From: Chrysoporthe austroafricana
Lineage: Eukaryota > Ascomycota > Sordariomycetes > Diaporthales > Cryphonectriaceae
Assembly: GCA_001051155.2 (NCBI GenBank)
Contig: JYIP02000003.1
Coordinates: forward strand, 2,604,001 to 2,668,000
Direction: 5' to 3'
DNA length: 64,000 nucleotides
Positions 14,919 to 27,004 of this stretch are shown here, piece by piece. Each line of letters opens with the position of its first letter. The first letter of the stretch is position 1. The translations under genes were made by a program, and so were the position numbers. The notes below the pieces were generated by a model, which searched no databases, was not told the DNA's origin, and was given only the letters and a program-made list of their open reading frames with translations.

Positions 14919-16576
14919 CCCGGTGCCCGGGACCCGGAGACGTGGGCCCGCGACACTTTTGACTGCCGGCATCAAGAGCACGAGCCCTGCTGATTGCGTT
15001 CTGCACGCCGTCACCCCCTACTTAAGTACGGCGCATCTTGAGCCCGGGGAGAGACATCGCTCTTGGCCGTGCTGCCTCTGAAGCCCGCCCGGGACAGCTT
15101 GCCAGACCCACCCACTCTGCGGGCTCTGAGCGTTCCTGAAATTGTTAGGCACACCGCCAGACCTCCAGTGCGTGCGCCTGGCAGGTTTCGTGACGACAGG
15201 GCACTGCTAGTACCGACCACCTGCCTGCCTACCTAGCTAGGTAGGTAAGCCGGAAGGTAGGTAGGGACTGGCTGTGGGTGGCATGGAGAGCACCCCATAG
15301 ACATACGCTTTCTAGTGCGGACAGCGTCAGCACATTATCCGCCACCTGAACGAGACAGGCTGACCGAGCGGCCGAGGTGGTGCAGTGCTTCATGCGCCCA
15401 GGTGACCCGGGCACAAGAGATTGGGATGCTGCCCGCCTAGGGTTACCTATCTACCGGAGGAGGTGTGCGAAGGATGATGAAGGATCGCCTGCGCTACCAT
15501 GTACCCAGTAGTCGAGTGAACGATTACAGGAGGGTGGCAGCAGGACGGGGCAGCGGCTAACCGGCGGCGTGACGGCGCTTAGACCGTACGACAATTAACA
15601 CCAAATGCCACGGAACAAGGACGAGCTCCGTCCGCCCCTTCGGGTCCGAGCGCTCGTGCTATACTACTACTCAGTAGGTTGTACTGTGTACTGCGTGCCC
15701 CGGCAGGACGCAGAACACAGGTACAGGGGGAGGGGAAATATTGCTTCTAATTATGTGGAAATGGCCCTGAGGGACGAAAGGAATACCTTAGGAGATTTAT
15801 GTGATGTGTAGTCTAAGTATTTGATGTTCCCATTCTGGTTGGGCTTGATCGCAGGCCGGACTTTTCAACGTCTCGCTTCGTGGCTCTTGAGAACGGGGGT
15901 CTGCAGGGTTTTCACTGTAGTGGTGGCACTGTAAATCAATCTCTAGGGTCGAAGCCCGCGACCCCCCAGGGCGGAAGAACCCTGGAAAGGGTACCTAAGG
16001 GGCCGCAGCGGAACTGTACTGCACTGTATTGACTCTCGCTCAAAGCTCAAAGGGACCTCAGCACGTGACACCGCGCCTGGCACCGTCATTCACATTCACC
16101 TCGTCGGAAAGCTATCAGGCCGATCCTCATACGTGCCAGCCCATCCTCGACACGCCGCCGAGGCTGCAGGCTCGATAGCTCCAGAACCCAGGCGGTCGGC
16201 CCCCGGTCTGCGACCCAATACACCATAGCGAGCGTCTTGTTGGACGGGACAGAGGCTGGTACACCCAAGGTCTGCCTTCTGTGCCTGCGGTACGGGTGCA
16301 GGTACACCAGGCGAAGGCTGGTCTGGTGGGCCAACTTCGCGACAGCGCGCTTACCATCGGAGGAGGAGAGCGGCGTCAAGCTCCCACTTGAGACGTGACT
16401 GACAGCAGTCCATCCCGCCAGCAGTCCATCTCGCTGCATAGCATTGAGCTTAACGAGCCTCGGCCCTCTGAACCCTTGCCCTTTCGTCGTCGCCTTGTAC
16501 CTTCCAGCCGCGAGGCTCACTCGAAGGCGTCGTGTGAGGAGCCCTCGGGCATCCTCTCGCTCTCGAGGCTACCATC

Positions 16577-19378
16577 ATGAGGTTCAACATAGAGTGAGGC
16601 GTCCTTCTGCCCCGTGTCCTGTGGCACAATGCTGACGTTGTCGACAGCGACTTGCCCGTGCTTTTCCCCTACCCGAACATCTATCCTGGTACGCCTCTGC
16701 CTCCTCTCTTGGCTTAGCAAGTGGCAGCCACAGGATAGCGCCTAGCTGACCGGTGACAGAGCAATATGCCTACATGTGCGATCTCAAACGTACGCTGGAC
16801 TCTCGTTTCCCGGCCCGATTGGCTCCAACGCTGAATGCAGACGCTTACCTTCCTCCAGGGACCCTCGACGCGGGTGGCCACTGTGTTTTGGAGATGCCCT
16901 CGGGTACTGGCAAGACCATCTCGCTGCTGTCATTGATCGTCGCATACCAGCAGTACTACCCGGAGAAGCGGAAGCTGGTCTACTGCTCCCGTACCATGTC
17001 CGAGATCGAGAAAGCCCTGGCCGAGCTCAAGGCCCTCATGAAATACCGCGCCGAACAGCTTGGCTACGAGGAGGAGTTCAGGGGCCTGGGCCTGACGAGT
17101 CGGAAGAACCTTTGTCTCCACCCTTCCGTCAAGCGAGAGAAGAGCGGAAACGTGGTCGACGCCCGCTGCCGGAGCCTCACGGCCGGTTTTGTGAAGGAGA
17201 AGAAAGAACGTGGCGAGGATGTCGAACTCTGCGTTTATCATGACGTATGTCCTCGTCCTTCTCCTCATGTGCTGTACTTGCTGACATGCTCAGAATCTCG
17301 ATCTTCTTGAGGCCCACAACCTTATACCGAACGGCGTCTGGACCTTTGATGGCCTCCTGCGCTATGGCGAGCAGCACAAACAGTGCCCCTACTTTACAGC
17401 GCGCCGCATGGTAAGGCTCAGCCTCCTGTCGCCATCAGCTTCATACCTTTTGAAATGCTGACGTGCTTGCAGATGCAATTTTGCAACGTGATCATCTATT
17501 CATACCACTACCTTCTCGACCCCAAGATTGCCGAGCGCGTCTCCAAGGACTTGTCTAAAGACTGCATTGTCGTGTTCGACGAGGCTCACAACATCGACAA
17601 TGTCTGTATTGAGTCACTCAGCACCGACATCACTGAGGACTCGTTGAGGAAGGCCACACGTGGAGCTCAGAACCTCGAGAGGAAGATCAACCAGATGAGG
17701 GAGACCGATCAGCGGGCGCTTGAGAATGAATACCAGAAGCTGGTCGACGGTCTTAGAGAGGCAGACGAGGCCCGGCAGGAAGATTCCCTGATGGCAAACC
17801 CCGGTGAGCATCTCTAGCCGACCTCTGTTTTCTGTAGGCTCTCTGACATTGTGCACAGTGTTGCCCGAGGACTTACTTAAGGAGGCGGTGCCCGGCAATA
17901 TACGCAGGGCGGAGCACTTCGTCGCGTTCTTGAAGAGATTCATCGAGTACCTCAAGGTTCGAGCTCGCTCGGAATATCCTCAAAGGCAGCTGTCACTGAC
18001 GACTTGCGGTTTCTAGACGCGCATGAAGGTCCGACAGGTCATCTCAGAGACCCCTCCCTCGTTCCTGGCTCATCTGAAGGAATTCACTTTCATCGAGAAG
18101 AAACCACTCAGATTCTGTGCCGAACGCCTCACGTCCCTCGTCAGAACTCTCGAGCTCACCAATATCGAGGACTATCAGCCCCTACAGGAGGTCGCCACTT
18201 TCGCTACCCTCGTTGCCACTTATGAGAAGGGGTTCCTTCTCATACTGGAGCCGTATGAGTCCGACACGGCCGAGGTACCCAATCCTATCCTCCACTTTAC
18301 CTGTCTGGACGCGGCAATTGCTATCAAGCCGGTGTTTGATCGATTCAGCTCTGTTATTATCACATCTGGTACTATCTCGCCCCTCGAGATGTACCCGAAG
18401 ATGCTGGGCTTTACGACAGTCGTCCAAGAGTCATACAGCATGACGCTGGCTCGGCGGTCTTTCTTGCCAATGATCGTGACAAGAGGCAGCGATCAGGCTG
18501 CCATCTCTACGAGCTTCCAGGTGCGCAATGAGCCGAGTGTCGTGCGTAATTACGGCAATCTTTTGACGGAGTTTGCGAAGACCACCCCGGATGGCCTCGT
18601 CGTCTTCTTTCCCTCCTACCTGTACATGGAGTCCATCATCAGTATGTGGCAGGGCATGGGCATCCTGAACGAGGTTTGGAAGTACAAGCTCATACTTGTC
18701 GAGACTCCGGATGCTCAGGAGACCTCACTCGCACTGGAGACCTACCGCACTGCATGTTGCAATGGTCGTGGTGCCGTCTTGTTGTGCGTGGCTCGGGGTA
18801 AAGTCTCTGAGGGTATCGACTTCGACCATCAGTACGGCCGAACGGTGCTGTGCATGGGTGTGCCCTTCCAGTATACTGAGTCCCGGATCCTCAAGGCCCG
18901 TCTGGAGTTCCTGAGGGAGACCTATCGCATCCGAGAGAACGACTTTCTGTCCTTCGACGCCATGCGTCACGCGGCCCAATGTCTGGGACGAGTGTTGAGA
19001 GGCAAAGACGATTATGGTATCATGGTACTGGCGGACAGGCGGTTCCAGAAGAAGCGAGCGCAGCTTCCGAAATGGATTAACCAGGCCCTAATGGACTCCG
19101 ATAGCAACCTCAGCACGGACATGGCGGTCAGTAGTGCCAGGCGATTTTTGAGAAGCATGGCCCAGCCTTTCAGGGCGAAGGACCAAGAAGGAATCAGCAC
19201 CTGGAGCGAATCTGACCTCAAGAAGCACCAGGAGCAGCTTCACGAGCAGCAGATACAAGAACTAAGGGACGCACAGGTCAACGGCGGCGGCCATCCCAGC
19301 CAGCAGGCAGCAGGAGAGGAGGTTGACTACATCGGAGATGATGATCTTGACGGATTCATGGAGCTTGATGGGACGTAG
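16577..19378 (+). CDS. RAD3: TFIIH 5'-3' DNA helicase Rad3/XPD
   Basis: ATP-dependent iron-sulfur helicase of TFIIH, needed for nucleotide excision repair and transcription initiation; 793 residues (yeast Rad3 778, human XPD 760). Eight exons: 16577-16593, 16648-16688, 16760-16789, 16859-17244, 17294-17410, 17473-17803, 17859-17956, 18017-19378. The start MRFNI is split from DDLPVLFPYPNIYPEQYAYM by two introns. Visible motifs: Walker A EMPSGTGKT soon after TLDAGGH, the FeS-domain cysteines beginning in exon 4 and ending in QCPYFTARRM, the DEAH box VVFDEAHNID, and the C-terminal helicase block ending QCLGRVLRGKDDYG. The acidic tail ends in DGFMELDGT. Intron 3 (16790-16858) is frame-neutral and stop-free, so a single-frame reading wrongly inserts 23 residues just before Walker A. 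Tail-to-tail with TYW4. Confidence 0.97.
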
Positions 19379-19434
19379 AATTGTTCTCACGTGGTGGTTG
19401 ATGTCGACACTATTTACCATTCGGCCCAGCATGC

Positions 19435-22400
19435 TCAAGAACCTGGATCTCTTGCCTTTTCGGCCAACTCCTCTGCTAGTCTAAGCAAGTAGAATTGCTT
19501 GCAAGCATTGGGAACTTTGCCAAAGGCATTCGCTATTCGGCTGATCTCTTGTCGTCCTTTTTCATACGCGGCGAGGTCTCTGTTGCCATATACATCGCGT
19601 CCTGTTGCATAATTGCCAGGATCGAGACTGCGAAAGAAAACGTTCACGGCAATGGAGAAATTGGAGGTTGGTTCAGCGGTGTGTAGCCACTGCATTTTCG
19701 TTAGTGACCACATTGTTCTGTAGGAGGCGTGCTCATAGAGATAGAGATCCGATACGATAATGCACGCTCGAGATACACAAAGAGGCTAGGGGGCCCATCT
19801 GTGGAAAGCAAGTCGGAGAGCCATGCCAAGGAAATCACTAACCAGAGGTGGGAGGTATAAGACGTCGCCTGGCTGTAGATTTACCTCTACTGGATGGGTG
19901 GACCCCAAGGTGGGAGACTTGAGAGAGCCAAAAACATCGACGCTGGAACTCGAAGCTCCAGGTGCGAAAGATAGTCGGGTGATATCTGACGGTGGGAACA
20001 GGACCATCCGTTTAAACCCGCTGATCTGGCAGTACACGTTGGCTTGGACATCTGGCAATGAGATATTAGCAGATGATGAAGGAATTAGAGGTTGATTCTC
20101 TTGAGTACCGTAGTGAAGCCACATAGTTACCGGACCGGAAATCCGCAGTACGGAGCTGTGTATGTTGTCTTTGCATGCGCGTAATTGATCGGGCAGGATG
20201 AAGTCAGAAGCTAGAGTAGGGAAATCTCGCTCGAGACTTGCCGCCTGATCAGCTGGGGCATTCGCGGATAAAGCACGTAAGTAGACTCGTCTGCCGTCCT
20301 GCGCCCCTTTTGCAAAATCGTCGAAGTCCATAGTCGTATATCGGAAGTTCTTGGCGTTGAAATCCATGTTCTTGGACTGGGACTCGTGGACGACTACCTG
20401 GATAATTATTGATTTTCTTATTAGCGGTGTGCCATCTGATTTGTTCTTGGCTGAGTCGTGCCCACCTTGCGATCTCGCCCGATTTGATCCGACAGGTAAT
20501 GCAAAGTCCATGTAGTGAGACAGCAGCCGAGGTTGAGCTTTTCCAGGATGACGGGTAAACCGTCTGCGACTATCTTCTCAAAGGACTCCGGTGAGCCCAC
20601 AAAGACCCGCTGGACGTGTTCAACTTCTGCTATCTGATTAGAGTTATTCTGAGGCTTTCGTACGTCCTCTGACAGCATTTGAACGATCTCGCCACTCTGT
20701 AGGAACTGCCACCCTGGGTCCCCTCCGATCGGGCTATCCGGTCTCGAGTCAGGCAAGTTCAGCGTATACACGCCCTTTGTCCCTAAGAATAAAACGTCAG
20801 GATGACTTGAGAGGTATAAGCGTGGGGGAATAAGGGCCTTGCACGTACAAAAGGTTCCCATGGAAAAACAAGTGGCTGCCCCACCCACAATGACGATTTG
20901 CCGTTCTTTCGTGAGCACTGCACTCGAGCCTACGAGCAGAGGACGTGGAATACCCAAGGTTGGAATAGCTAGCCTTGTGGCTGCTCGTATCTCCGACCCA
21001 AAAGCAGAGAAGGAAATTATGTCATCCATACGATTGGCTATGCCATCACATCCGACGCCGCCGATGAGTACTATCGAATCACGATCCTGTACGTACGCAG
21101 CTCCAAACCTGGAGAGGAGGCGGGCTGTTTCAGCTCCACGGACTTCAGCAGGAGAGAAAATAATGGTCGGAAGCTGAGAGTGTCAAAATCATCGCGACGA
21201 GGACGGATTGGCGGGGTAGACCTACCTGATCGTCGTTGAACGAGAGATCCCATGCTAATGTCTGTCTGGCTACCTTGCCGCCGCTCGAAAGGCCTCCCGC
21301 AAAGAAACCATAAAATATCGAACGATTTCCTGGTTTTCGACCGCAGCAGATGAGAGTCGCGCCAAAGACTAAGCTTGGTCGAACCGAGCCCCCAGCCTGA
21401 CAATTCAACCACCCCTTTTCAGGGTGATACACAGCGATCAAGTCCGAGAGCCCGGTTGCCCCTGATCTTCCACCAAAGACGAGGGCCAAAGAAGAGCCGG
21501 CCAGCCTACAAGCGGAATGCCGATAGAGAGGGGCAGGCAATTTGTGTGTCTGTTCCCACCTCTGAGAGTCTTTCTTGAACAGCCAGCAATCGCTCATCGC
21601 TTTCGCGGGTGATGATCGACCACCGGCGAGCAGAACTCCCTGATGCCCTATATCCGTCAAAGTAAAGCACATTCGACTCGACGGACCCCCTCGAGACTGC
21701 GTGTGTAGGCTACAGGAGAGGCCCTTGCGAGTGTAGACGTCGTACGATGGGAGGCGAGTAGAGCTGCCCAGACCCAAATAATTAATGATTGACTCGTTTC
21801 CTAGAGCATCAACTGCGACCATGGCCCCGCCAAATCGACGGAGACCATGTTGACCTGTGAGCTTATTGTAGTGTGTCTCAACCACCGTCGATGCAAGCGG
21901 CGACGCGCGACTGCTAGGAACAGATTTAGGGCGCCCATCACCGTAAGTTTTAGCATGGAGGAGAACATAATGACTCCCGAACAGAGCAAACTCCTAGAAT
22001 GGAATTTTAGTCAGCAGCTATGAACAGTATGATCAAACCAGGAGGTTGAACCACAGACGGTGGTTGAGGAGTTCCTTGACACCTCATGCATGGCTCGTGG
22101 TATCTGACAAGAGTTTCGTTGTGAAGACGTACTTCCCATTCGTCAAAGGGTTCGACGTGATCTAGTTCCCGGCGGTCATCTGGTGTCAAAAAGGCCTCGT
22201 CGTTCCAGGCAGACCATAAAGACTGAGCAGCGATCGAGGACCACCCCTTATCCCTGAAGCGGGCGCACTGGAGAGCAATCGTCGGATAGGTAGTCACTGA
22301 CTTGATTGGCGTTGACAACTTCTCGAAATGACCAATCATGGTACTCGCGAATGGGTGATCAGGGCCATCTGGCAGGATCTGCTCGAGAAGGCAGAACTCG

Positions 22401-23333
22401 GCTGTGTAGGAGATCAGCATCAATCCTGGCGTGATGTGCTCTTGACTGCCGAGCCCCTGAGCCGAAATATTAAAAAGAGACCCAAGTTGTGAACATCTCA
22501 GGACGTCAGAGGAAGCCCTCTGGGGTAATCATGCATGAGCAAGATTGATTAGGGCAAAGAACAGGGAGATAATACCTTGGCCGAGATTGCTGGCCCATTG
22601 TATGACCGAGTCAGCAGCATCCGTCTCCATGTACGTTATCGAGACCTCGGCAACGAACATGAAAAGGCAGTCCCGTACATCAACGATAGAGGCCAAGGCG
22701 GCCTCGAGGGTGGCGGTCTGGCGGAGGTCACAACCCACTTGATAGTACCGATCGCTGCGTAACAGTACGTGTGGGCTGGTCTCTCCGGCATCGATTTGTG
22801 AGAGATGTGACAGCAACTCAGGTGTGTTGAGCACGACCTGGCGTTTACTTCGGATGAGGTCCGGGAAGTCGATATCGACAAAGACCGCCCGGGACCTGGT
22901 GCAGTCTTCCGGATAACGAGTCCAGCACTGCCAGGGGATGACATCGCTAGAGGAGGAGACGGTCAGCAGCCATCCAGAAGAAGGTCGTAGTGGCGGCGGC
23001 GGCGGCTGAAGACGAAACTGCCTACCTGCCACAGCCAAGATTCACAACGACCTTGGTCTTGGGAGAAGGCTGTCTCAAAAAGTCGCGCAGGGTGATGTCG
23101 ATGACATGAAGCCTGAGGTGATAGCCCCTGTTGATCAGGGGGGCCCTCCGCTGGAACTTATTGACGAAGAAGCGGAAGAAATGCGGCTCGTCTGGATAGT
23201 AAAAGCGCTCGACGCTCCTCTTGGAGACGATGCTGCTGTTGTTGGTGGCCATAACCAGCATATCGTCGCCCTTGGCGGTGCCCACCCCGAAACCCTGGTC
23301 GGGGCCATGATCTCGCCGCCTTCGTGAGCCCAT
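19435..23333 (-). CDS. TYW4/PPM2: tRNA wybutosine-synthesizing protein 4 (LCMT + Kelch + JmjC)
   Basis: AdoMet-dependent enzyme that methylates and methoxycarbonylates the wybutosine base at position 37 of tRNA-Phe; 1,036 residues. Nine exons: 23333-23026, 22946-22576, 22401-22133, 21993-21226, 21173-20849, 20782-20466, 20397-20109, 20051-19843, 19689-19435; all phases agree. The N-terminal leucine-carboxyl-methyltransferase-like domain (about 1-325) has the AdoMet loop VVVNLGCGSD and the block EFCLLEQILPDGPDHPF. A Kelch-type propeller follows (about 330-680), with GGAMV, GVLLAGGRSSP, LVFGGRSG and VLIGGVGCDG blades. The JmjC/cupin end (about 710-1036) has GPVTMWLHYD, where H-Y-D fits the HxD metal motif, and LPPLWLHTAEPT with the distal His. 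The Asp codon of HYD is split by a 57-nt frame-neutral intron. Intron 2 (22402-22575) is the longest and its acceptor was chosen by homology. Confidence 0.95.
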
Positions 23334-24559
23334 GGCTTAAGTCCCGAGAAACAGAAGACGACTGGGAGGCGGGATGTGGGAATATGAGCCCCGAGGGAGA
23401 AGTGGGAGAGGGAGACTAAAGGACAGAAAAAAGCGTCTTGATCGCCGGGATGGCTCCTGCAAAAAGTCTGGTGCAGATTTTCCAGCACCGCAGCGATGGC
23501 CAGGAATTTGGTCGAGATGGGATGATGTTTGCGCGCCCGGCCAAAATAGTCCATTTCACAAATACCTGATCACTGTTGATACATGATTCATATTTTACAT
23601 CCCGGGGCAATTTTCGTGTCGTGAGAAGGGCTGAGGTGGTTTCTGGGCTATGTACAATTGCTGGACATGACGACCCTGGCTAATTCGTGCACAGTAGCGG
23701 GATCCCCAGGTACACCCCAAGATGAGACTCTCAGCCGCTCTCTTACTTCGGAATATAGCGTATCGCTCTCGAAGGGCCGGTGGTCTACCCCAACTCGTCA
23801 GCATCAAGTCGACTCTCGTGTTGTGAAAAGGACTCTCAGTCCAGGTTTTGAAGGATCCATGGGGTATTATTTTCCACCTGTGTACTGAGTACCATAGCAC
23901 ATGGTAAATACTGGATATGTCTGCTGCCCTGCGATCACTGGGACAGGGGCACGTGAGGGGAGCAGGGGGCAGGGGGGCAGGGGACAGGGGACAGGGCACT
24001 GACAAAGCATGCTGACTCCTACCCCGCTGCGTTCTACCACAGCCATAGTAACTCGGTAGGTACGTAAGTACCCGGCACCGTGGCGCTATAGTAGCGTGGT
24101 GTCTAAGTACTGTAGTAGCTTGGACCTGGGCCTGCAAGGGAGCTCCATGACAAGAGGGAGCGAAGCAGGCAAGCTTCTTGATGTCGTTGTTAGGGCCGAG
24201 TCACTTGAGCCCCTCAACTGACCAGGCGTTGACGTCCTTTTCTCTGCCTCGTACGACTAACTAACTTTTGGGCTTCTGGCCGTTCTGGTCGCACAAACCT
24301 CGCAGCCATACATACCTCCCCCCATCTCGACGCTTCGGCCCAGGCATACTCAACATCATCGATACTCGCTGGCTTTGATCACTCACCGTCCCCGTCTGCC
24401 CGGTCCCACCTTGTTGAGCCGCCTCCTGACGACCTCTCCTGCCGTGGAGCATGCCGCGCCGCCTCAGGATCTGCCATAGCTACCCACACATCTGACCAGT
24501 CCACACAGCCAAGCCGATCTCCCTCGACTGGCTGCCAGCCTGCAGCGTCCTCCGGCGAA
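23334..24559. promoter_or_regulatory. Divergent promoter region, TYW4 / ATG18
   Basis: About 1.2 kb between two divergent genes. It contains a dense G-run tract (listed separately), GTAC/TAAGTAC words around 24055-24115, and a C/T-rich leader before ATG18. No additional gene is supported. Confidence 0.55.
23942..23997. repeat. G-run tract, potential G-quadruplex
   Basis: At least seven runs of three to six G separated by short CA/AGCA spacers on the + strand, in the shared upstream region of TYW4 and ATG18. This spacing fits the usual G-quadruplex pattern; structure and function are inferred. Confidence 0.75.
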
Positions 24560-26202
24560 ATGGCTGCGGCCAACCTCAACTTCATCACCTTCAACCAAGA
24601 TCACAGCTGTCTTGCAGTCGGTAAGTGGTCTACCGCCCGCGTCACCCAACCGCTCTCCTCCTGTGCGCGCCCTCTTGCTGACCCCCCCCCGCCCTCTCTG
24701 CTCAACAGGCACCTCGAGAGGCTTCCGCATCTACCATACCGATCCCTTCTCCAAGATCTTCAGCAGCGACGATGGCAACGTCTCCATCATCGAGATGCTC
24801 TTCTCAACCTCCCTCGTCGCCCTCGTCCTTTCCCCTCGCCATCTCATCATCCAGAATACAAAGGTCCTCTTGCCCTTGCCTCCTCGAGCATGCTGTGCTT
24901 GCTGGCTGACTGACCCGAGCAGAGGGCCTCCGTGATATGCGAGCTTACGTTCCGCTCGGCCGTGCTCGCCGTCCGCCTGAACCGCCGCCGCCTAGCCGTC
25001 GTCCTCGAGGAGGAGATCTACCTCTACGATATCGCCAACATGACTCTGCTCTATGTCATCTCTACCTCTCCAAACCCGACCGCCATATGCGCCCTGTCGC
25101 CATCCTCCGAGAACTGCTACATCGCTTACCCATTACCCAAGCCCAGAGAGGACACGGGCGAGAGACGACCACAGCACGCCCCTCCCCTCTCGACCTATGT
25201 CCCGCCGACCTCGGGCGACGTCCTCATCTTCGACACCGTGACTCTCAAAGCCGTCAACGTCATCGAGGCACATCGTTCTCCCCTCTCTTGCATCGCTCTG
25301 AACAGCGAAGGCACCCTTCTAGCAACCGCATCCGAGACGGGCACCATCGTCCGCGTCTTCTCTGTCCCGCGAGGCCAGAAGCTGTACCAGTTCCGCCGCG
25401 GCACATACCCTTCGACCATCTATAGCATGTCCTTCAACCTCAGCTCCACACTACTATGCGTCTCCTCGACTTCAGACACCGTCCATATATTCCGGCTTTC
25501 CGGCACAGCGGCGGCCGACGGAAACGCCATGGCTGGGGGGGCGGGGGCGATGGATCACCCCTCGTCGCCGCGTACGAGTCGTTGGGCCCGGTCGCGGTCG
25601 CGGTCACAGAGCTATGACAGCGGCAATGATTCACCCGGCAGCGCCACTGGCTCCCCGCGCAGCGACGCCGCCGAGATAGCAGGGTCCTCGGCGAACAATG
25701 GGTCCGGTGGCCCCGGTGCTCCCGCAAGCCGGAGACAGAGCGGCTCCTTCAGCAGCATGCTGCGGAGGTCCTCGCAGTTGATGGGGCGAAGCGTGGCAGG
25801 TGTCGTTGGGTCGTATCTGCCGCAGACAGTGACGGAGATGTGGGAGCCCCTGCGCGACTTCGCCTTCATCAAGATACCAAAGGTGTCGTCAGTGCCCTCA
25901 TCTCACAAGGGCGCCCCTCCGCCGGGGCCTTCTAATCTAACCTTCCCCAATGGGCCCATGCGAAGCGTTGTTGCCATGAGCAGCAGCAGCCCCCAGGTCA
26001 TGGTTGTGACGAGTGACGGGGGGTTCTACGTCTTCAATATCGACATGGAACACGGCGGTGAGGGCTACCTTGTCCGCCAGTTCTCGTAAGTGACCCTGCG
26101 CATCTGTTTTGCGATCTTGGCTGGGCGTAGCGGCTGACTCCCCTGATGAGCATCAGTGTCCTCGAGGGCGATGACAAACTTGACGCCTCTTTCAATCCCT
26201 AG
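24560..26202 (+). CDS. ATG18: Autophagy-related protein 18 (PROPPIN beta-propeller)
   Basis: WD-repeat phosphoinositide-binding protein needed for autophagosome formation and vacuole/endosome retrieval; 474 residues. Four exons: 24560-24620, 24709-24863, 24923-26085, 26157-26202. The start [20 protein letters not shown] and the joined [14 protein letters not shown] are typical. The lipid-binding FRRG motif is at residues 229-232, within [12 protein letters not shown] Ser-rich low-complexity loop (about 270-345) replaces the propeller insertion seen in Atg18. The C-terminal exon adds only 15 codons and ends FNP. Intron 2 (24864-24922) has the weak donor GTCCTC, chosen because it restores [13 protein letters not shown]; the donor should be checked. 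Atg21 or Hsv2 paralogues are less likely given the long loop and the closing blocks. Confidence 0.95.
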
Positions 26203-27004
26203 AGGCGCGAGCTTAATTTACTGCATGTCGGGTTGCTCTCTCCCCGAGGTAGTGAAGTCCGGGTTGAAGGTAGTCCAGAATTCGCATCGGATGCTCTGTA
26301 AGCGGTTGACTTTCCAGGGCCGGCGCTAAGGGGTTCAGGGGCATATCGTTTCTTAGCCAGTTTTGTTGTTTCCTGATGCTTATCCTTGTGACAGACCTGG
26401 AGGACTCGAAGTCTGCCATCGATCCCCTCATCAATAACGCAGATAACGTCCAGGTCTATGTAGCATGTGGGGTGCTCCCATAAGAGTGCTCTCAAACTCG
26501 TCAATGATACCCTGGCTGCGTTTTTCGTCTTATCGTTACGAACTCTGGTTGACGCCGGGGAGGGGGGAGGGGGGAGGAATGCTAGCGTCGATTTCTTCAA
26601 AGAACTTGCAGGAAGACTTCCCCGGACACTGTGCATGGCAGCACAGTTATGCAAGAGGCGCTCTGACAAGCTCACGAGAGATGCTGGGGAGAGTCCGCCT
26701 CACAGGCATGATAAGTACTATTGCTTGGATGTTGCCATATCAACCCCAGATTGCTATAATCAGAATACATAGCACCATCGCGAAGGATGCTCCGTATTTT
26801 GACACCATCCAACTCCAGTGTCCCCCGCAAATCTGGCCTGCTGTCCATCAGACATGGTCCAGAGCATGTATCCGTTTCATAAGTCGTGAATGTCGTTCCC
26901 GATATCTAGCGCAGCGAACCAGGCCGTGCTCGCCGCGAGGAGAGCCGGTCCGGCCACGGTAGCTAGCGGGTTAGGTAAGTTAAAAGATGCGCAGCCTATC
27001 TGTA
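26203..27004. other. Intergenic, convergent 3' ends of ATG18 and PPS1
   Basis: About 0.8 kb. Short open frames on both strands have no recognisable domain. Probably the two 3' untranslated regions. Confidence 0.5.

Larger units (their letters stand above)
12705..16576. promoter_or_regulatory. Long divergent intergenic region, C2H2 factor / RAD3
   Basis: About 3.9 kb between two divergent genes. It is rich in simple repeats (noted separately) and in scattered GTAC/TACTTA/GTAGGTA words typical of Sordariomycete intergenic DNA. Many open frames exist in the GC-rich parts, but none shows a domain, a convincing start or splice continuity. A long leader or noncoding RNA for the transcription factor is possible but not shown. 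Confidence 0.45.

Noticed and set aside
22529..22575. Continuation of TYW4 exon 2 through LFFALINLAHA
   Set aside because: The frame soon stops, and splicing at 22576 to 22401 restores the methyltransferase block AEFCLLEQILP exactly in phase.
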